A DNA stretch of 64,000 nt from Saprospiraceae bacterium. Lineage in GTDB: Bacteria > Bacteroidota > Bacteroidia > Chitinophagales > Saprospiraceae. This document shows positions 27,722-36,856 of this stretch, one piece after another (the stretch's first letter is position 1; every line of letters starts with the position of its first letter). The notes under the pieces are model-generated. The model saw nothing but the letters and a program-made list of their open reading frames with translations. It was not told the origin of the DNA and made no database searches. The stretch is taken from contig JADKCF010000008.1 in assembly GCA_016714765.1 (NCBI GenBank), forward strand, positions 1 through 64,000. Direction: 5' to 3'. The translations under genes and the position numbers were made by a program.

Positions 27722-28780
27722 TTAATCTTGAGTTTCGATTACAAGATCTTCTTCTTTTCTCAGAAAATAGGATAGGAGACTATAAAAGATCACGGCTGCC
27801 ACCAATAAGAAATAATAAGTAAACAATCTCCATAGCGACACGACGAGATAGGTGATATCAGAGGGAATACTTTTTCCAAATATCAGAAGAAAAGAAGCCT
27901 CAGCCCCGCCTGAAGCCCCGGGTGTCGGGATAAAAAGCATGGTAACATAGATTACCCATTGACGAACATAAATCTGGATAGTGTTAAAATCTATATTGAA
28001 TGCATGCAAAATGACTATTAGTACAGAAAATTTTGATAGCCATTGAATATAAAGCATAAGCATGCTCAAGACCATTTTTAGTTTTCCGTTTTTCAGTGCG
28101 TGAGTAAAATTAGAACTCATTTCCTTAAAACTTTGACTCATTTTTGTTCTGAATTGAAAAATTCGGGTTCTCATTTTTTCAGGCAGATATACCCAAATCC
28201 GGTATCGGGATGGTATCTTTTTATGATAAAGCATTAAAAAATATGTAGACAATACCGCCACAATCACAATAATTTGCCATGCATAGGCATTGAAAAAATC
28301 TGAAAGTTCCTGACCTATCTGCGATAATAGTCCTGCAGAAAAAAATCCTGCCAAGACAATTCCGGTGATATAAAAAATAATGTCCTCTATCACACCGTAG
28401 GTTAGCATAAAGCCGACACTCCCTGGAGAAAAACCTCTGTTGATCAGTAAAGCTGCTTTGACAGGAGCACCTCCCACGGCTGTCGGGCTCAAGGCTGAAG
28501 CCAGATCTGCTGTGATCACAACTCTCAGTGCATCCGCATAACTTAGTTTTTCCTTCAGAAACCTTGACCACATGACCACTCTTGCAGCATATGACACCCA
28601 AGGATACAACATCAGCAGTATGATCAATAGAATATGCCCTGGACTTAGCTTGTTGAGGTATAAAATCAAACTTTTTTCAGTGGTGGACAAAACAAAAATA
28701 ATGTGAGCACATACTCCCAAGCCAATAAAAAGGATGAGTCTATTGATTATTTTCTTAAAGTTGTACCTTGTGGAAGACAT
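27722..28780 (-). CDS. Lysylphosphatidylglycerol synthase TM-region (UPF0104) family protein
   Basis: 352 aa with about eight hydrophobic helices. Family landmarks are the SYAARVVMWSRFLKEKLSYA stretch near residues 63-82, the ALSPTAVGGAPVKAALLINRG loop, and FIPTPGASGGAEASFLLIF near 285-304. The last two carry the Pro/Gly-rich half-helices of the AglD/MprF flippase fold. It lacks the soluble aminoacyl-transferase half of MprF, so lipid translocation is the plausible role. A TACATTTG box lies about 35 bp upstream. Confidence 0.83.
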   Translation of the reverse strand: MSSTRYNFKKIINRLILFIGLGVCAHIIFVLSTTEKSLILYLNKLSPGHILLIILLMLYPWVSYAARVVMWSRFLKEKLSYADALRVVITADLASALSPTAVGGAPVKAALLINRGFSPGSVGFMLTYGVIEDIIFYITGIVLAGFFSAGLLSQIGQELSDFFNAYAWQIIVIVAVLSTYFLMLYHKKIPSRYRIWVYLPEKMRTRIFQFRTKMSQSFKEMSSNFTHALKNGKLKMVLSMLMLYIQWLSKFSVLIVILHAFNIDFNTIQIYVRQWVIYVTMLFIPTPGASGGAEASFLLIFGKSIPSDITYLVVSLWRLFTYYFLLVAAVIFYSLLSYFLRKEEDLVIETQD

Positions 28781-29193
28781 GAATAAAAGAATATCTTACT
28801 TAAACTGAAAGGCAAATGTAATTGTTTATTCTTATGTGCTGATAATAAAATAGTTTTTTGGTATTCAATTATCTTAATTGAATCAATAATGGATTAAATT
28901 CAGCATTTATTGTTAGTATCGGCAGGTTTTTAAGGTCTATCTATACTAAAAGAAAGAGTATTTAAGTTTTATACTCATTATTTTAAAGCTAAAAAGGCAA
29001 ATAAATATTTAGTTATGAGTTTTGGGACGACCAACAATAATATTGCACAAGATATTACAGCAGATAGTCAGTAATATTGTTAATTTTGTATTTAAAATTT
29101 TGAGTTCAAAAGAAACACCTCGGAAAAAACAGACATTGAATAACAAATCATGGTATGTATAATCCTTGTATAATTATAAAACTAGTTTACCAA
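28781..29193. other. Divergent intergenic gap
   Basis: 413 bp, strongly AT-rich, between the flippase-fold gene and the PKD-protein gene. It should hold both promoters. A TAATTTTG box near 29083-29090 could serve the PKD gene; I see no hairpin or gene. Confidence 0.35.
28813..28820 (-). promoter_or_regulatory. Predicted -7 box for the UPF0104-type gene
   Basis: TACATTTG on the minus strand, about 32 bp before the ATG. The -33 element is not clear. Confidence 0.35.
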
Positions 29194-31473
29194 ATGAAAG
29201 GCATTTTAAAGATTTATTTACCGGTTTTATTGACAGTTATGTTGATGTCTATGAGCAGGGATATATATTCGTTGCATATCATCGGAGGAGATGTGGTGTA
29301 TAAATGTCTGGGCAAGGACTCCGTCAAGAATGAAGTAAGATTCCAGATAACTTTTACTATGTACAGGGACAGCAAGAGCAATGGTGCTGACTTTGATGAT
29401 CCTGCCAATTTTGGAATTTACAGAGGTTCAGGAAATAGCTGGACTTTTGTACGGACAGTGGGAGGCATCAGGGTTCAGGACAAAAGAGATATAGATATCA
29501 TGAATAATAATCCCTGCATCCTTGTTCCTGTCAATGTAGGGGTTCAAAGTGGGAAATATATTTTTGAAGTGACTTTGCCTATCATCAATGAGACATACAT
29601 GATTGCTTTTCAGAGATGCTGCCGCAATACTACTATACTAAATCTGGCTATGCCCGGCAGTACAGGAGCTGCTTTCACAACCGAAATTACCCCCGATGCG
29701 CAGAGGGCATGTAACAATAGCCCTACATTCAATAGTTTCCCCCCGGTAGTCATTTGTGTAAACAGACCTATTAATTATAATCATTCTGCCAAAGATATCG
29801 ATGGAGACAGCCTTGTTTATGAATTTTGTAATCCTCTGACAGCAGGAGGTACTGATGGTGCAACAACTCCCGGATCCCCTTCTTCCTGTACAGGTGTGAC
29901 TCCTTCTCCTCAGAATTGTCGCCCTCCTTTTGATTTTGTAACTTTCAATACGCCCAACTTTACATTTGACAAACCCATGGGAGGCAATCCTGTTGTCAAT
30001 ATCAATCCTTTGACGGGCATAATAGGTGGCTCACCTAATTTATTGGGCCAATATGTAGTGGGTGTATGTGTAAAGGAATATAGGAATGGTAAATTAATCG
30101 GTACATTGCGACGTGACTTTCAGTTTAATGTGACTACATGCGAAGTAGCTGTCGTAGCTGACCTGAAAGCTTCTGCCAAGACGCAGAACAATTATACTAT
30201 CAATAGTTGTGGAGATTTTACGATTGATTTTCTCAATCTAAGTACAGACGTCAGATATATACAGAATTATTACTGGGAGTTTGATATCAAAGGGAAGAAA
30301 GAGTTGTACGATACAAGAAATGTATCTGTTACTTTCCCTGGCTTGGGCTCTTATACAGCTACCATGATTCTGAATAAAGATATACCCGGACTGGCAGAAT
30401 GTTCTGATACCGCTTCTATCACGGTCAATCTATATCCATCGATCAATGCTGATTTTGATTTTCAATATGATACCTGTGTGGCAGGACCTGTCATTTTTAA
30501 AGATAAGTCTGCCAGTGGCGCTGGACCTATCCAGAAATGGTCATGGAATTTTCAGGAAGGAGTATCTGCCATGCAAAATCCTATTTTTGAATACGAAAAA
30601 CCAGGTCTCAAGACTGCCAGACTGATTGTAGATGATATCAATCTCTGCAAAGATACCCTCATCAAAACCATTAATTATTTTCCGGTTCCATCCTTGTTGG
30701 TAATAGAGCCCAATACATTTACAGGTTGTCAACCTGCCAGTATATTTTTTGATAATCTCAGTACACCTATAGATGATACATACGAATTTGAATGGCAGTT
30801 TGGAGATGGCAATACCAGTGATGTATTAAGCCCTACCAACACTTACAAAGACGTAGGAACTTACACTGTGAGTCTGAAGCTTATATCTCCCATTGGATGC
30901 GAAACAGTCAAAACCTGGCCCAATCTGATCAAAGTAGTACCTAGTCCTGTCGCAGGATTTTCATTTACACCAGAAGAGCCCAGTTTAATCAATAATACCG
31001 TACAGTTTATAGATGAGTCCAAAGATGCTGTAGCTTATCTATGGAAATTCGATTCACTGGCTATTTCGCTCGTCAAAGATCCAAGCTATACCTTCAGAGA
31101 TACCGGTGTTTTCAATATTCAGCAGATTGTATTGCACCCCTCAGGATGTTCGGATACAGCCTCTGTGTTACTACCTATTTATCCATTGGTAAAACTGTTT
31201 GTGCCTACTGCATTTACACCCAATAACGATGGCTTAAACGATGACTTTATTCCTAAAGGGATTTTTGAAGGTTTAAGAAATTATAGTTTTACCATTTGGA
31301 ACAGATGGGGAGATAAAATATTTGATACTGATAATTTTCTTGAGGGTTGGAATGGTCTGAGAAACAATAGTGGGGCAGTAGCACCGCCTGGTGTTTATGC
31401 GTATGTTATAGAGTACATCGATCCATTGGGTGATACAAAAACTCTGAAAGGACATTGCACATTGATCAGGTAG
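29194..31473 (+). CDS. PKD-domain secreted protein with T9SS type B (gliding-associated) C-terminus
   Basis: 759 aa from ATG 29194 with a signal peptide (about 1-27). A Cys-rich N-terminal region of about 300 residues is typical of Saprospiraceae surface proteins. Four or so PKD/Ig-like repeats follow from about 325, with clear PKD motifs (WSWNFQEG, FEWQFGDGN, AYLWKFDS). The last 93 residues (about 667-759) are the gliding-motility-associated C-terminal domain, starting VPTAFTPNNDGLNDDF and containing IWNRWGDKIF and GVYAYVIEY. This signal directs T9SS export and surface attachment. Probable adhesin or matrix protein. Confidence 0.9.
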   Translation: MKGILKIYLPVLLTVMLMSMSRDIYSLHIIGGDVVYKCLGKDSVKNEVRFQITFTMYRDSKSNGADFDDPANFGIYRGSGNSWTFVRTVGGIRVQDKRDIDIMNNNPCILVPVNVGVQSGKYIFEVTLPIINETYMIAFQRCCRNTTILNLAMPGSTGAAFTTEITPDAQRACNNSPTFNSFPPVVICVNRPINYNHSAKDIDGDSLVYEFCNPLTAGGTDGATTPGSPSSCTGVTPSPQNCRPPFDFVTFNTPNFTFDKPMGGNPVVNINPLTGIIGGSPNLLGQYVVGVCVKEYRNGKLIGTLRRDFQFNVTTCEVAVVADLKASAKTQNNYTINSCGDFTIDFLNLSTDVRYIQNYYWEFDIKGKKELYDTRNVSVTFPGLGSYTATMILNKDIPGLAECSDTASITVNLYPSINADFDFQYDTCVAGPVIFKDKSASGAGPIQKWSWNFQEGVSAMQNPIFEYEKPGLKTARLIVDDINLCKDTLIKTINYFPVPSLLVIEPNTFTGCQPASIFFDNLSTPIDDTYEFEWQFGDGNTSDVLSPTNTYKDVGTYTVSLKLISPIGCETVKTWPNLIKVVPSPVAGFSFTPEEPSLINNTVQFIDESKDAVAYLWKFDSLAISLVKDPSYTFRDTGVFNIQQIVLHPSGCSDTASVLLPIYPLVKLFVPTAFTPNNDGLNDDFIPKGIFEGLRNYSFTIWNRWGDKIFDTDNFLEGWNGLRNNSGAVAPPGVYAYVIEYIDPLGDTKTLKGHCTLIR

Positions 31474-31491
31474 AACTGTTTATTCTCCTTT

Positions 31492-32269
31492 TTAATCTCT
31501 TGTTTTATGACGAAGGTGGTAATTAAAACCTACCCCCAACAAAACAGATTTTGTTCCCAGAGATATACCATCTCCAAAACCATAACTGTAGCCTATTTCA
31601 GGTGAGAGACATGGTATTTTGTTTATCGACATAGATATTGGCCCCTAAAGTAGATGCAAAGAAAAACTTATTGGCATTTGACAGTAATTTTGTAATGTCA
31701 TCGATGACTTGTATTTGTGTATTGCCGATTTGTCGTTGTTTTGACAATTTGTATCCGGCTTTCATACCCAAAAACCAGTTCATTTTTTTGTTTCCTACCA
31801 CACAATATCTGCCTTGCAATCCTATCAGATAGTTATGAACTCTATTAGTATACTTTTCCTGATTTGTCAATTCTGTCGAACAGTCAATACCTAATGCGGC
31901 TGCCAAACCCTGATCAGTGTCACAGACCAGTTGTTGGGCGACTGAAAGAAGGTCATAGCTGCTGATACCTCCGCTAAGATAATCTTTGCTTTGAGACGCA
32001 CTGTATCCTCCGATGAGACCAAGGGTGACATTCTTATATATTCCATACTCAGCACTCAAAACAACAGGTGGGACAATGGTCTTGCTGTCTGATATTATCG
32101 AACTGATTCCAAGAGGGTAGTATATTTGCCCACTAAATACAACATCACCTTGCAAGTCCGGCTTTTCTCTTGAGCTCAACATTTGACCGACGATAGTGGT
32201 AGCTTGCCCTATTTGTCCATAAGAGTGGAGTGAAAGCATCATTATAGTCAGGGTTAGAACCTTATTCAT
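31492..32269 (-). CDS. Outer-membrane beta-barrel protein, apparent frameshift
   Basis: About 260 aa from ATG 32269, with a signal peptide ending near SYGQ. It has alternating amphipathic strands (VVLSAEYGIYKNVTLGLIGG, NWFLGMKAGYKL, FFASTLGANIYVDKQ). The main frame stops at 31598. A shift at the TCTCTC repeat near 31606-31613 (two bases missing or one extra) continues into SPEIGYSYGFGDG and ends HLRHKTRD at 31492. That completes the last strands of a barrel. Function unknown. It is convergent with the PKD protein. Confidence 0.6.
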
Positions 32270-32450
32270 AACTATTATTTTAGTATGAGACGTAACAGAT
32301 AAGGGATAGATACATTTTGGGTGTAACATGATGATAAAAACAATGCAAATGCACTTACTTTATGTTGCCAAAATGTAACGCTAATTATTATTCAGGTAGT
32401 AAGCAATATCATTTAAGACTGAAACTTTAACTTCACAATCATTGTTTATT

Positions 32451-33289
32451 ATGGAGAAAGTTTCGCGTAGTTTTAAACAGTGCGTTATGAAAACTTCGGT
32501 TTTAATGAACATTGGTCACGTAATAATAGGTGTGATCATTGGTTATATGACCTATAAAATGTCAGGTGAAGGGTCATTTATCATAGGGATGGTGAGTATC
32601 ATGATAACCTTGCTGGTAGTCATCCTACTGGAGACCATTTTACAACCCCACAGTAACAGAAAAATGATAGAAGATTTATCTTCAAGGGTCAATTTTATGA
32701 CTCACAAAATTGCGGATAAATTATCTCTGACAGGGGAGTTGATCAAAATCCTGAAATATGGTCACATCAGATTCCACCCGGAAAATCCTCAGAGGTGTGG
32801 ATGGAATTGTTATGGTCGATGAAAAAAAAGTATTGGGGAGTTATTTATATATCACCTAAGGAATTAGTCCAATCCAGTATTTTCGAACACAGTATTTCCA
32901 TCATGATAGCCAAGATGAAAGTCAATATGCTCGATGTACGTAGAGTTTTTGTGCTGGATGACGAAGCGGAATACGATGAAATAGCTGACTGTATACGTTT
33001 ATGTCTGGACAATGATATTCAAACAAGGATGATTTACAAAAAAGACTTATATTCCATACATATCCTAAATGATAAAACAGCCCACATCAAGACGCTGGAC
33101 TTTATTATTATTGATGATGAAATTATATGGCAGACAGTACTTGATAATAATCGATATGAGAAATATTCCGAGATATATTTTGACAGCAACATGAATGAAA
33201 CTTTTTCAGATATCTTCAGGCAAATATGGGATGCTGCGTCGAGTTGCAAATACCTCTCTAAATCACTAGGAAGTGCTGCCAAATTTTAA
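32451..33289 (+). CDS. Membrane-anchored protein of unknown function, apparent frameshift
   Basis: Frames 32442-32822 and 32795-33289 join into about 279 aa from ATG 32451. Two membrane helices (about 19-36 and 43-62) come first, then a helical linker, and a soluble alpha/beta domain with acidic patches (VFVLDDEAEYDEIADCIRLC, LDFIIIDDEIIW). The break lies near 32760-32775; one added base after GGTCAC gives a continuous Y-G-H-H-Q-I-P-P. No family recognised. The tail C-terminal to the helices has a phosphatase- or PLD-like rhythm, but I find no catalytic motif. Confidence 0.5.
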
Positions 33290-33351
33290 TACATCCAAGC
33301 TTATAAAAGCACAATGAAGATCAATGATTTCGACCTTGTAGTTACCAGCAT

Positions 33352-33498
33352 CTATCCTATAATACCATCCTGAGCAGTGGGTGCACTCGGGAGATATATG
33401 AAGGCTTGGATGTTATTACCGCTTGACTGGGCAAATATACCTGCAAAGGGTAAAAATATCAATAATACTATCAGTGTATTTCTTACTCTATTTTTCAT
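33352..33498 (-). pseudogene. Orphan toxin leader (decayed second copy)
   Basis: A 48-codon frame from ATG 33498. A signal peptide ending IFAQ is followed by NIQAFIYLPSAPTAQDGII, the same residues as the leader of the WHH protein about 900 bp upstream, and then a stop. A 29-bp stretch (33362-33390) is identical to 34290-34318. In another frame just past the stop, codons give IDAGNYKVEIIDLHC, which resembles the end of an SprB-type repeat. I read it as the stub of a longer exported protein that lost its tip. Confidence 0.6.
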
Positions 33499-33549
33499 TT
33501 ATTTTAACTTTAAAAAGATAATAGCCATCTTAATTTTTATAATTAATTT

Positions 33550-34044
33550 TTAATTTTCATCTACAAACAATACTTCTTTAAATAGTGCCTCAATATTTTC
33601 TGATACAAAGGAAGGATGATCACTATGTTCATAATCAAATACATATATTTTATTATAATTAAGATCTCCGTACCCTATAAGTAAAAATCTTTGAGTATAA
33701 CAAAAATCTCCTATTGGGATAAGGTTCTGATTAATTATTATATCAAAATAAGGAAATTGATCTAAAATAGTCTTTTCTGATAAAAAATGTTCAACAATTT
33801 GCTCACTTATAATCGAATTATTAATTCCATTGAAAGGACTGCTGGTTAAATCACCTATTGTTGGTAATAAAATATAATTGCTTTGCGGATTAAAAGATAA
33901 ATTTCCAACTTCACTTAAAAATTTTATAAAGTCTGAAGGAAAAACGATTCCATACTTCGAACCTAAATAGTTTAAATAATCAATATTAATATCGACTTTT
34001 TCAATTTCGAAGTAATCAAGATATGGTAATTCTGCAAAATTCAT
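33550..34044 (-). CDS. SUKH/SMI1-KNR4-like probable immunity protein
   Basis: 164 aa, acidic, no signal peptide. The pattern fits the SUKH superfamily: an early helix-loop (YLGSKYGIVFPSDFIKFLSE) followed by VGNL and a beta-rich core (YFDIIINQNLIPIG, RFLLIGYGD, KIYVFDYEHSD). It ends in a helix with EALFKEVLF. SUKH proteins are known as immunity proteins for nuclease toxins. The start is 7 bp after the stop of the WHH protein, the classical toxin-immunity order. Confidence 0.7.
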   Translation of the reverse strand: MNFAELPYLDYFEIEKVDINIDYLNYLGSKYGIVFPSDFIKFLSEVGNLSFNPQSNYILLPTIGDLTSSPFNGINNSIISEQIVEHFLSEKTILDQFPYFDIIINQNLIPIGDFCYTQRFLLIGYGDLNYNKIYVFDYEHSDHPSFVSENIEALFKEVLFVDEN

Positions 34045-34051
34045 ATCTTTG

Positions 34052-34426
34052 TTATTTGCAATTTTTTAATAATTTTGATGCAACAACTGATGGAGACGGA
34101 AATATCCCCTTTTTACCTTTTTCCAATAATGTTTTGCCACCAATATGCCCAATACTACCAGCCCCATTATTTAAACTTTGAGGTACTAACAACATGGATT
34201 CACCATCTTGATGATGATGCCATACATACTTTATAGCATCAATAATGCATGGTGCTGTACCTGTAGATGGACTAATAATCAGGTCAATGATACCATCCTG
34301 AGCAGTGGGTGCACTCGGTAGATAAATGAAAGCCTGGATGTTGCTATTCACTGACTGAGAAGATACATCAAATATTGTCCAAAAACAAAGGATTGATATA
34401 AGTGCATTTCGTATTTTACTTTTCAC
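34052..34426 (-). CDS. Exported small protein with WHH-type nuclease motif (probable toxin)
   Basis: 124 aa with a GTG start; the GTG follows the previous stop by 11 bp. A signal peptide (about 1-24) is followed by a short segment like the start of an SprB repeat (TAQDGIIDLIISPSTGTAP, about 41-59). Then comes YVWHHHQDGESMLLVPQSLN (68-87) with a downstream HIGG (94-97). The W-H-H plus LVP plus H-x-G-G set is the signature of WHH toxins in the HNH/Endonuclease VII superfamily. The gene looks like a deletion product joining leader to toxin tip. The SUKH-like gene follows at once. Confidence 0.65.
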   Translation of the reverse strand: MKSKIRNALISILCFWTIFDVSSQSVNSNIQAFIYLPSAPTAQDGIIDLIISPSTGTAPCIIDAIKYVWHHHQDGESMLLVPQSLNNGAGSIGHIGGKTLLEKGKKGIFPSPSVVASKLLKNCK

Positions 34427-34437
34427 TGGTAAGGTAT

Positions 34438-35364
34438 TTAAGCGTTTTGTTTAATATTCATAATCCAAGGTTTGGCATTCTTGAGTTCTGGCTCGAAACG
34501 TAAAGTGTCCGGATCTATACTCCAAACTCCAGCTGCATTGTAGGCTTCGTTGCTGGGCATCTTGATGATTCCGTCTGGCTTAGCGCCGTAAGTTTTGTTA
34601 TAAAATTCTGTTTCGTATTCTCCGTACACGATTTCTTTTGCATGGATTCGGTAAAATGCATTGAAAAACGTGGATCGATCATAATGCTGGTAAAACTGCA
34701 ATTCATTAAATCTTTTTCCCCATTCAAGCAGCTTAGAGACATGACATTTTTCTGATATTGATTCGCTGGAAGGAGGACACCAGAACAGTACTTCTGTCTT
34801 AATACCTGCCAGAAAAGTCCACTTTTTATACTCAAGGACGAAAATGCCTTCGCCGTTGTGCATCATAGATATGGCTTTTTCCCACGGATATTTTGCACCT
34901 GCTAGTACAATATTTTGCTCTTTATCAAAATACCAAAGTACTTCTTCTCTCGATGCTTCAAAGGCGATCCACATATTATTGACTCCGAATGATTCAGTAT
35001 GAAACTCTTGCCCACGCATGGCATCGAGTTTGGCCATTTTTTCCTGTGCAGAACGTATCTTTTCGATTGGATATTCTTTGTCAGAAAAATCAAAATATTT
35101 AGCTCCCAGTTCTTCAGCAATAGTGTAGCATTCGTCTAATAATATGTTATTAATTTTATCAAACGAAATGTTTATTCTGCCATTCGCAAAATCAAAGGAG
35201 ATCTTTTCATCTAATTTTAAATCATATATATTCCTTTCAAGGTCTTGAATATACCTTATTTTATATTTGGGACTTTTCTCAAAAAAAGTTCTTACCATTA
35301 TTTCGTCAAGCCAATGTTCATTAGGAACACGAAATTTTATTCGTTTTGATTTAGCAATGTACAT
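34438..35364 (-). CDS. Tandem paralogue B, possible immunity-type protein
   Basis: 308 aa, soluble, no signal peptide. Its C-terminal two thirds is nearly identical to the neighbour at 35438-36373: the last 90 or so residues (from FNELQFYQHYD onward) are the same in both. The first 95 residues differ strongly. The C-terminal layout, with 'QFYQHYDRSTFFNAFYRI' and 'AAGVWSIDPDTL', recalls proteins found as immunity genes beside polymorphic toxins, but I cannot name a family. It ends 11 bp before the WHH toxin start, so the genes are probably one transcript. Confidence 0.55.
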   Translation of the reverse strand: MYIAKSKRIKFRVPNEHWLDEIMVRTFFEKSPKYKIRYIQDLERNIYDLKLDEKISFDFANGRINISFDKINNILLDECYTIAEELGAKYFDFSDKEYPIEKIRSAQEKMAKLDAMRGQEFHTESFGVNNMWIAFEASREEVLWYFDKEQNIVLAGAKYPWEKAISMMHNGEGIFVLEYKKWTFLAGIKTEVLFWCPPSSESISEKCHVSKLLEWGKRFNELQFYQHYDRSTFFNAFYRIHAKEIVYGEYETEFYNKTYGAKPDGIIKMPSNEAYNAAGVWSIDPDTLRFEPELKNAKPWIMNIKQNA

Positions 35365-35437
35365 ATAGTAATATTATTAAATTTGACATTCAATTGTTTA
35401 AACATATTCTGATTCCATTTTTCACTATAATTGAATT

Positions 35438-36373
35438 TTAAGCGTTTTGTTTAATATTCATAATCCATGGTTTGGCATTCTTGAGTTCTGGTTCGAAACG
35501 TAAAGTGTCCGGATCTATACTCCAAACTCCAGCTGCATTGTAGGCTTCGTTGCTGGGCATCTTGATGATTCCGTCTGGTTTAGCGCCGTAAGTTTTGTTA
35601 TAAAATTCTGTTTCGTATTCTCCGTACACGATTTCTTTTGCATGGATTCGGTAAAATGCATTGAAAAACGTGGATCGATCATAATGCTGGTAAAACTGCA
35701 ATTCATTAAATCGTTTACCCCATTGAATAAGCTTATTTACATGACATTTTTCTGATGTGGCTTCATCAGATGGTGGGCAACCGAAAAGTATCTCTGTCTT
35801 AATACCCGCTACAAAAGTCCACTTTTTATACTCAAAGACGAAAATGCCTTCGACGTTGTGCATCATAGATATGGCTTTTTTCCATGGATATTTAGCGCCT
35901 TCTAGTACAAGATTATGTTCTTTATCAAAATACCAAAGTACTTCTTCTCTCGATGCTTCAAAGGCGATCCACATATTATTGACTCCGAATGATTCAGTAT
36001 GAAACTCTTGCCCACGCATGGCATCGAGTTTGGCCATTTTCTCCTGTGCAGAACGGATTTTTTCGATGGGGTATTCTTTATTATTATAATCAAAAATTTT
36101 AGCACCAAATTGATCTGCTACCTTTTGAAGTTCATTTAGTATAACATCAGTTATTTTGGGGCCATAATAAACTTTAATTCTGCCAAATAATACGTCAAGA
36201 TAAATTTCAGTTTCAGAATTAATATGAAAATATGCTATCCTTGGTCCAACTTTTCTAGAAATATAGTCTGGCGAAGTTGATAAATACTCTCGTATTTCAA
36301 CTTCATTTAACCAACAATCATTTGGCTCAAACGAATTAATAAATTCTTTGGAAATTCTTTTTGCAATTAACAT
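35438..36373 (-). CDS. Tandem paralogue A, possible immunity-type protein
   Basis: 311 aa, sister of the gene at 34438-35364, lying upstream with a 73-bp gap. The two copies are offset by exactly 1000 bp from their stop codons. The nucleotide sequences agree almost base for base over the last 270 bp, less over the middle, and little over the first 280 bp. The variable N-terminus (residues about 1-95) with a conserved rest suggests duplication followed by divergence or domain swapping. Gene conversion may keep the 3' halves alike. The start is 6 bp after a 70-aa frame. Confidence 0.55.
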   Translation of the reverse strand: MLIAKRISKEFINSFEPNDCWLNEVEIREYLSTSPDYISRKVGPRIAYFHINSETEIYLDVLFGRIKVYYGPKITDVILNELQKVADQFGAKIFDYNNKEYPIEKIRSAQEKMAKLDAMRGQEFHTESFGVNNMWIAFEASREEVLWYFDKEHNLVLEGAKYPWKKAISMMHNVEGIFVFEYKKWTFVAGIKTEILFGCPPSDEATSEKCHVNKLIQWGKRFNELQFYQHYDRSTFFNAFYRIHAKEIVYGEYETEFYNKTYGAKPDGIIKMPSNEAYNAAGVWSIDPDTLRFEPELKNAKPWIMNIKQNA

Positions 36374-36379
36374 TTTTGA

Positions 36380-36592
36380 CTATTTAATTTGGTCTTCAAT
36401 TTTATGAGCATACACCTTTATTTTACCAATTAAATCAGGTCTATTAACCCCAGGTGACTTTAGATTGTCATTTATCATTTTATTCCACCCCGCTAAGCTT
36501 AAGCTATGCCTACGTCTATAAGTTGTCAAATATTTAATTTGAATAAGAAGCACTCTATACACTTTCATGGTAAAAATATCTATCCACTCCAT
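36380..36592 (-). pseudogene. 70-codon frame: repeat fused to a possible toxin C-terminal tail
   Basis: The first half of this frame (36592 to about 36503) lies inside intergenic repeat R1 and is also found at R2. The second half is unique: GWNKMINDNLKSPGVNRPD followed by a basic helix ending EDQIK. A Trp-Asn start with a long amphipathic helix is a frequent end of HNH-type toxin domains. It sits directly upstream of an immunity-like gene. I suspect a toxin whose front was replaced by the repeat, but chance is possible. Confidence 0.35.
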
Positions 36593-36856
36593 TATCTGAA
36601 AGGTTACGAATTAATAGCCTGTAGACCATATATTTGATTTCCTGTACTCATAATAAACAAAGTTAGTACAAATCAAGCAATCATCCAAATAATATGGCGC
36701 AGCCATAGCCACACTTGGACATATGCGAAGCCTATGCCGAACCGGGGGGCTGAACCACTGCCAAAAAATATACCCTTCAAGGTACTTTTACTTTGAAGGG
36801 TTATATAGAATTAATTAACAAAACAAAAATTTTAACAAAACAAAACTTGTATGAAC
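36503..36856. repeat. Intergenic repeat copy R1
   Basis: The longest copy. Its left part (36503-36617) matches R2 at 37996-38111. Its right part (36612-36856, 245 bp) matches R3 at 38876-39122 with only a few differences. A shared core near 36664-36712 occurs in all three. It contains the perfect dyad TATGGCGCAGCCATA (36693-36707) and a stem CCCTTCAAGG/CTTTGAAGGG near 36773-36801, which may end transcription. Confidence 0.8.

Noticed and set aside
28221..28601. 126-codon Cys-rich minus frame
   Set aside because: Shadow of the UPF0104-type gene in another frame.
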